NCBI GenBank assembly: GCA_900550105.1
Contig: URQW01000068.1
Coordinates: forward strand, 1-14,377
Direction: 5' to 3'
DNA: 14,377 nucleotides
Source of the DNA: an uncultured Pelosinus sp.
Lineage (GTDB): Bacteria; Bacillota; Negativicutes; UMGS1260
In this document: piece by piece, positions 12,119-14,377 of the stretch
How positions within the stretch are numbered: the first letter of the stretch is position 1
Layout: each line of letters opens with the position of its first letter
Position numbers and translations under genes: made by a program
Notes under the pieces: model-generated
Seen by the model: only the letters and a program-made list of their open reading frames with translations
Told to the model about the DNA's origin: nothing
Database searches by the model: none

Positions 12119-13306
12119 ATGAAATTTGAACGAATCATTACAATTGTTCTTGATAGTGTTGGAATCGGAGCAGCGCCCGATGCAGCTCGTTTTGGCGACC
12201 AAGAAGCACATACGTTAGGTCATATAGCTCGCTCAACTGGCGGGCTAATTTTACCGACATTAGAACGTTTCGGGCTTGGTTGTATTGCGACATTAGAAGG
12301 CGTAGCTACTGAACAAGAGCCCTTAGCCAGTTATGGAAAAATGCAGGAGATCTCGCGTGGGAAAGATACAACAAGCGGACATTGGGAACTCATGGGGTGC
12401 CCCGTACAAAAAGAATTTCCCGTGTATCCTAACGGCTTCCCGGCAGAGATGATTGTTGCCATTGAAGCACTTATTGGTCGGAAAATTCTTGGGAATAAAG
12501 CAGCTTCAGGTACGGAAATTATTGCCGAACTTGGGGAAGAGCATATGAAAACAGGGTTTCCCATAATTTATACATCTGCCGATAGTGTGTTGCAAATCGC
12601 TGCTCATGAGTCGGTGATTCCCCTTGAGGAGCTTTACGAATTTTGCCACAAAATTCGAACTGAAATTTGTGTAGGTAAGAACGAGGTTGGGCGGATTATT
12701 GCCAGACCCTTTATCGGTTCACCTGGCCAGTTTGTACGTACGCCAAATCGTCACGATTATAGTGTAGAGCCTGTGGGGAAAACGGTTTTGGATTTGTTGC
12801 AGGAGCAAAATATTCCCGTAATTGGCGTAGGCAAGATCGGCGATATTTTTGCGCACCGGGGGATTAGCCAGTCTTATCCGACAAAGTCAAATTCACATGG
12901 CATGGAAGAGCTAGGGCGATTAGTGCGTGAAACAGCCGGACCTTGCTATATTATGGCAAATCTCGTTGACTTTGACAGCCAATACGGTCATCGGCGCGAT
13001 CCCGCTGGCTATAAAGCAGCTTTGGCCCAATTTGATCAGGAATTAGCCGTATTTTTGCCGCTTCTTAAAACGGACGATTTGCTGCTGATTACGGCGGATC
13101 ATGGTTGTGATCCTACGGCGCCGGGATCAGATCATACTCGTGAATACGTGCCGATCTTGGCCTATAGCCCAACGCTTACAGGTCTTTCTCTGGGAATTCG
13201 TACCTCCTTTGCTGATGTAGGGCAGACGATTGCTGAAAACTTTTCGGTGAGAACGTCTGTACCAGGTGTCAGTTTTTTATCGCTCTTAGGGAGTAAAAAG
13301 TCATGA
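12119..13306 (+). CDS. deoB: Phosphopentomutase
   Basis: Interconverts (deoxy)ribose 1-phosphate and 5-phosphate, linking nucleoside phosphorolysis to central carbon metabolism. The 395-residue protein belongs to the alkaline-phosphatase-like metalloenzyme superfamily. Near the N-terminus VLDSVGIGAAPDA carries a metal-binding Asp (D12), and GKDTTSGHWELMG holds the phospho-acceptor Thr (84/85). The C-terminal half supplies the other Mn2+ ligands in MANLVDFDSQYGHRRD and ITADHGCDPTAPGSDHTREYVPIL. The variable cap domain lies between about 90 and 220. ATG 12119 follows AAAGGGGGGG. Its stop overlaps the start of the next gene (ATGA), which makes the two salvage enzymes translationally coupled. Confidence 0.97.
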   Translation: MKFERIITIVLDSVGIGAAPDAARFGDQEAHTLGHIARSTGGLILPTLERFGLGCIATLEGVATEQEPLASYGKMQEISRGKDTTSGHWELMGCPVQKEFPVYPNGFPAEMIVAIEALIGRKILGNKAASGTEIIAELGEEHMKTGFPIIYTSADSVLQIAAHESVIPLEELYEFCHKIRTEICVGKNEVGRIIARPFIGSPGQFVRTPNRHDYSVEPVGKTVLDLLQEQNIPVIGVGKIGDIFAHRGISQSYPTKSNSHGMEELGRLVRETAGPCYIMANLVDFDSQYGHRRDPAGYKAALAQFDQELAVFLPLLKTDDLLLITADHGCDPTAPGSDHTREYVPILAYSPTLTGLSLGIRTSFADVGQTIAENFSVRTSVPGVSFLSLLGSKKS

Positions 13307-14377
13307 ATTTTGTCGAGAAGATTTTACAAACTCGTAATGGCGATCCCCTAACAGGGTCAGATATCGAAGCAATGATTCAGCTGTTTACAGCCGGGAAGAT
13401 TCCTGATTATCAGCTGTCGGCTTGGCTTATGGCGGTATTTTTTCGCGGTCTTTCCCGCGAGGAAACATCAGCTTTAACCTTAGCCATGGCTCGGTCCGGC
13501 CAAATGCTCGATTTAAGTTTGGTGCCAGGCATCAAGGTTGATAAACATAGTACTGGCGGTGTAGCCGATACTGTTACGCTTATTTTGGCGCCGCTTGTTG
13601 CTGCCGCTGGCGTTCCTGTAGCAAAAATGAGTGGCAGAGGCTTAGGCTTTACTGGTGGTACAATTGATAAACTAGAAGCGATTCCTGGTTTTTCGACCGC
13701 GTTAAGCGAATCTGACTTTGTAGCTCAGCTGCATAAAATTGGGATTGCGCTTACGAGTCAAAGCTCTAGTATTGCTCCGGCTGACGGAAAAATCTACGCT
13801 TTACGCGATGTGACTGGGACAATAGAAAGCATTCCGTTGATCGCTTCTTCCGTTATGAGTAAGAAAATTGCTTCCGGCGCTGATCGCATCTTGCTTGATG
13901 TAAAAGTGGGACAAGGTGCGTTTATGAAAGATCTTGCCGCTGCTAGAGAACTTGCTGAAACGATGGTAGAGATTGGCGAGCGATTAGGTAAAAAGACAAT
14001 TGCTTTATTAACTGATATGAACCAGCCGCTAGGTACGGCTATTGGCAACGGGCTGGAAGTGGCGGAGGCCATTGAAATTCTGCAAGGCGGCGGGTCGCGA
14101 CGGCTGCGGGAGGCGGTTTTGATTTTAGGCAGTTATATGCTGCTTCTTGCTGAAAAAGCTGAAAATCTGCAAGCTGCGCAAGAAAAACTTAGTGAATTGC
14201 TGGTATCGGGAGCGGCACTAGCTAAATTTGAAGAATGGATTATGGCGCAAGGGGGCCATAAACAGATTCTGCTAGAACCACATAAACTTTATGATACGCC
14301 CAAAAATAACTTCGTACTGGAAGCGGCGTTTGGTCAGGCCGAAGGGTATATCGATCAATATTTTGCCAAAGCCAGCT
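13303..14377 (+). CDS. Pyrimidine-nucleoside phosphorylase, 3'-truncated by the window edge
   Basis: Cleaves thymidine, deoxyuridine or uridine with phosphate to the free base and (deoxy)ribose 1-phosphate, which DeoB then converts. About 358 codons are visible of a usual 430-440, and the frame is open to the window end. The start ATG 13303 has AGGGAG at 13288-13293 and overlaps the deoB stop. Landmarks are RNGDPLTGSDIEAMIQLFTAG, the phosphate loop KVDKHSTGGVAD (81-88), SGRGLGFTGGTIDKLE (110-125), and the pyrimidine-binding set R168, S183 and K187 in ALRDVTGT and ASSVMSKK. The phosphate loop has Ala where most members have Gly (KHSTGGVGD). The sequence resembles Bacillus-type Pdp (uridine and thymidine) more than E. 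coli DeoA, but substrate breadth cannot be settled, so no symbol is given. Confidence 0.95.
   Translation, partial: MNFVEKILQTRNGDPLTGSDIEAMIQLFTAGKIPDYQLSAWLMAVFFRGLSREETSALTLAMARSGQMLDLSLVPGIKVDKHSTGGVADTVTLILAPLVAAAGVPVAKMSGRGLGFTGGTIDKLEAIPGFSTALSESDFVAQLHKIGIALTSQSSSIAPADGKIYALRDVTGTIESIPLIASSVMSKKIASGADRILLDVKVGQGAFMKDLAAARELAETMVEIGERLGKKTIALLTDMNQPLGTAIGNGLEVAEAIEILQGGGSRRLREAVLILGSYMLLLAEKAENLQAAQEKLSELLVSGAALAKFEEWIMAQGGHKQILLEPHKLYDTPKNNFVLEAAFGQAEGYIDQYFAKAS

Noticed and set aside
13794..14072. Minus-strand ORF of 92 codons near the window end
   Set aside because: It is the antisense of the pyrimidine phosphorylase gene, which has clear family motifs in this interval.

Overview
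The window is a 14.4 kb stretch of chromosome from an endospore-forming member of the Bacillota. It encodes the sporulation master regulator Spo0A, the intramembrane-signalling protease SpoIVB and the engulfment protein SpoIIM, all on the + strand. They sit in the conserved order dxs-tlyA-nadK-mnmM-argR-recN-spoIVB-spo0A, followed by nudF-(endoQ-like)-spoIIM-xerD-deoB-pyrimidine phosphorylase. Moderate G+C (mid-40s percent by eye) and the residue patterns suggest a clostridial or Negativicutes (Sporomusa/Pelosinus-like) lineage. That placement is an impression, not a computed result. No tRNA, rRNA, transposon, phage gene or CRISPR array was seen, and no gene-free gap reaches 300 bases.

Region 1 (1-5870) is a tightly packed operon. 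It starts inside dxs (isoprenoid precursor synthesis) and continues through tlyA (rRNA 2'-O-methylation), nadK (NADP synthesis), mnmM/ytqB (tRNA wobble-uridine methylation), argR (arginine-responsive regulator) and recN (double-strand break repair). Overlaps of 1, 7, 11 and 29 bp and the use of TTG/GTG starts point to translational coupling. The block ends in an intrinsic terminator whose loop contains the recN stop codon.

Region 2 (5871-8306) is the sporulation core, spoIVB then spo0A. Upstream of spoIVB there is a plausible sigma-G promoter inside a nested dyad. Upstream of spo0A there is an exact Spo0A-box core. The spoIVB reading frame runs about 60 codons past the expected end of the protein, through a very strong terminator-like hairpin and the spo0A leader. 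This looks like a lost stop or a one-base frameshift and is the oddest feature in the window.

Region 3 (8307-10816) holds nudF (ADP-ribose pyrophosphatase), an endonuclease Q/TIGR00375-type PHP protein and spoIIM. An excellent sigma-E -10 element lies just upstream of spoIIM and argues for the shorter, family-length start. A GC-rich terminator follows spoIIM.

Region 4 (10817-14377) holds a 65-residue single-span membrane protein of unknown function, xerD (chromosome dimer resolution), deoB and the start of a pyrimidine-nucleoside phosphorylase gene that runs off the window. The last two enzymes act in sequence in deoxynucleoside salvage. No convincing new multi-gene system is present. The interest lies in the sporulation regulatory sites, the abnormal spoIVB 3' end and the small unknown membrane protein.
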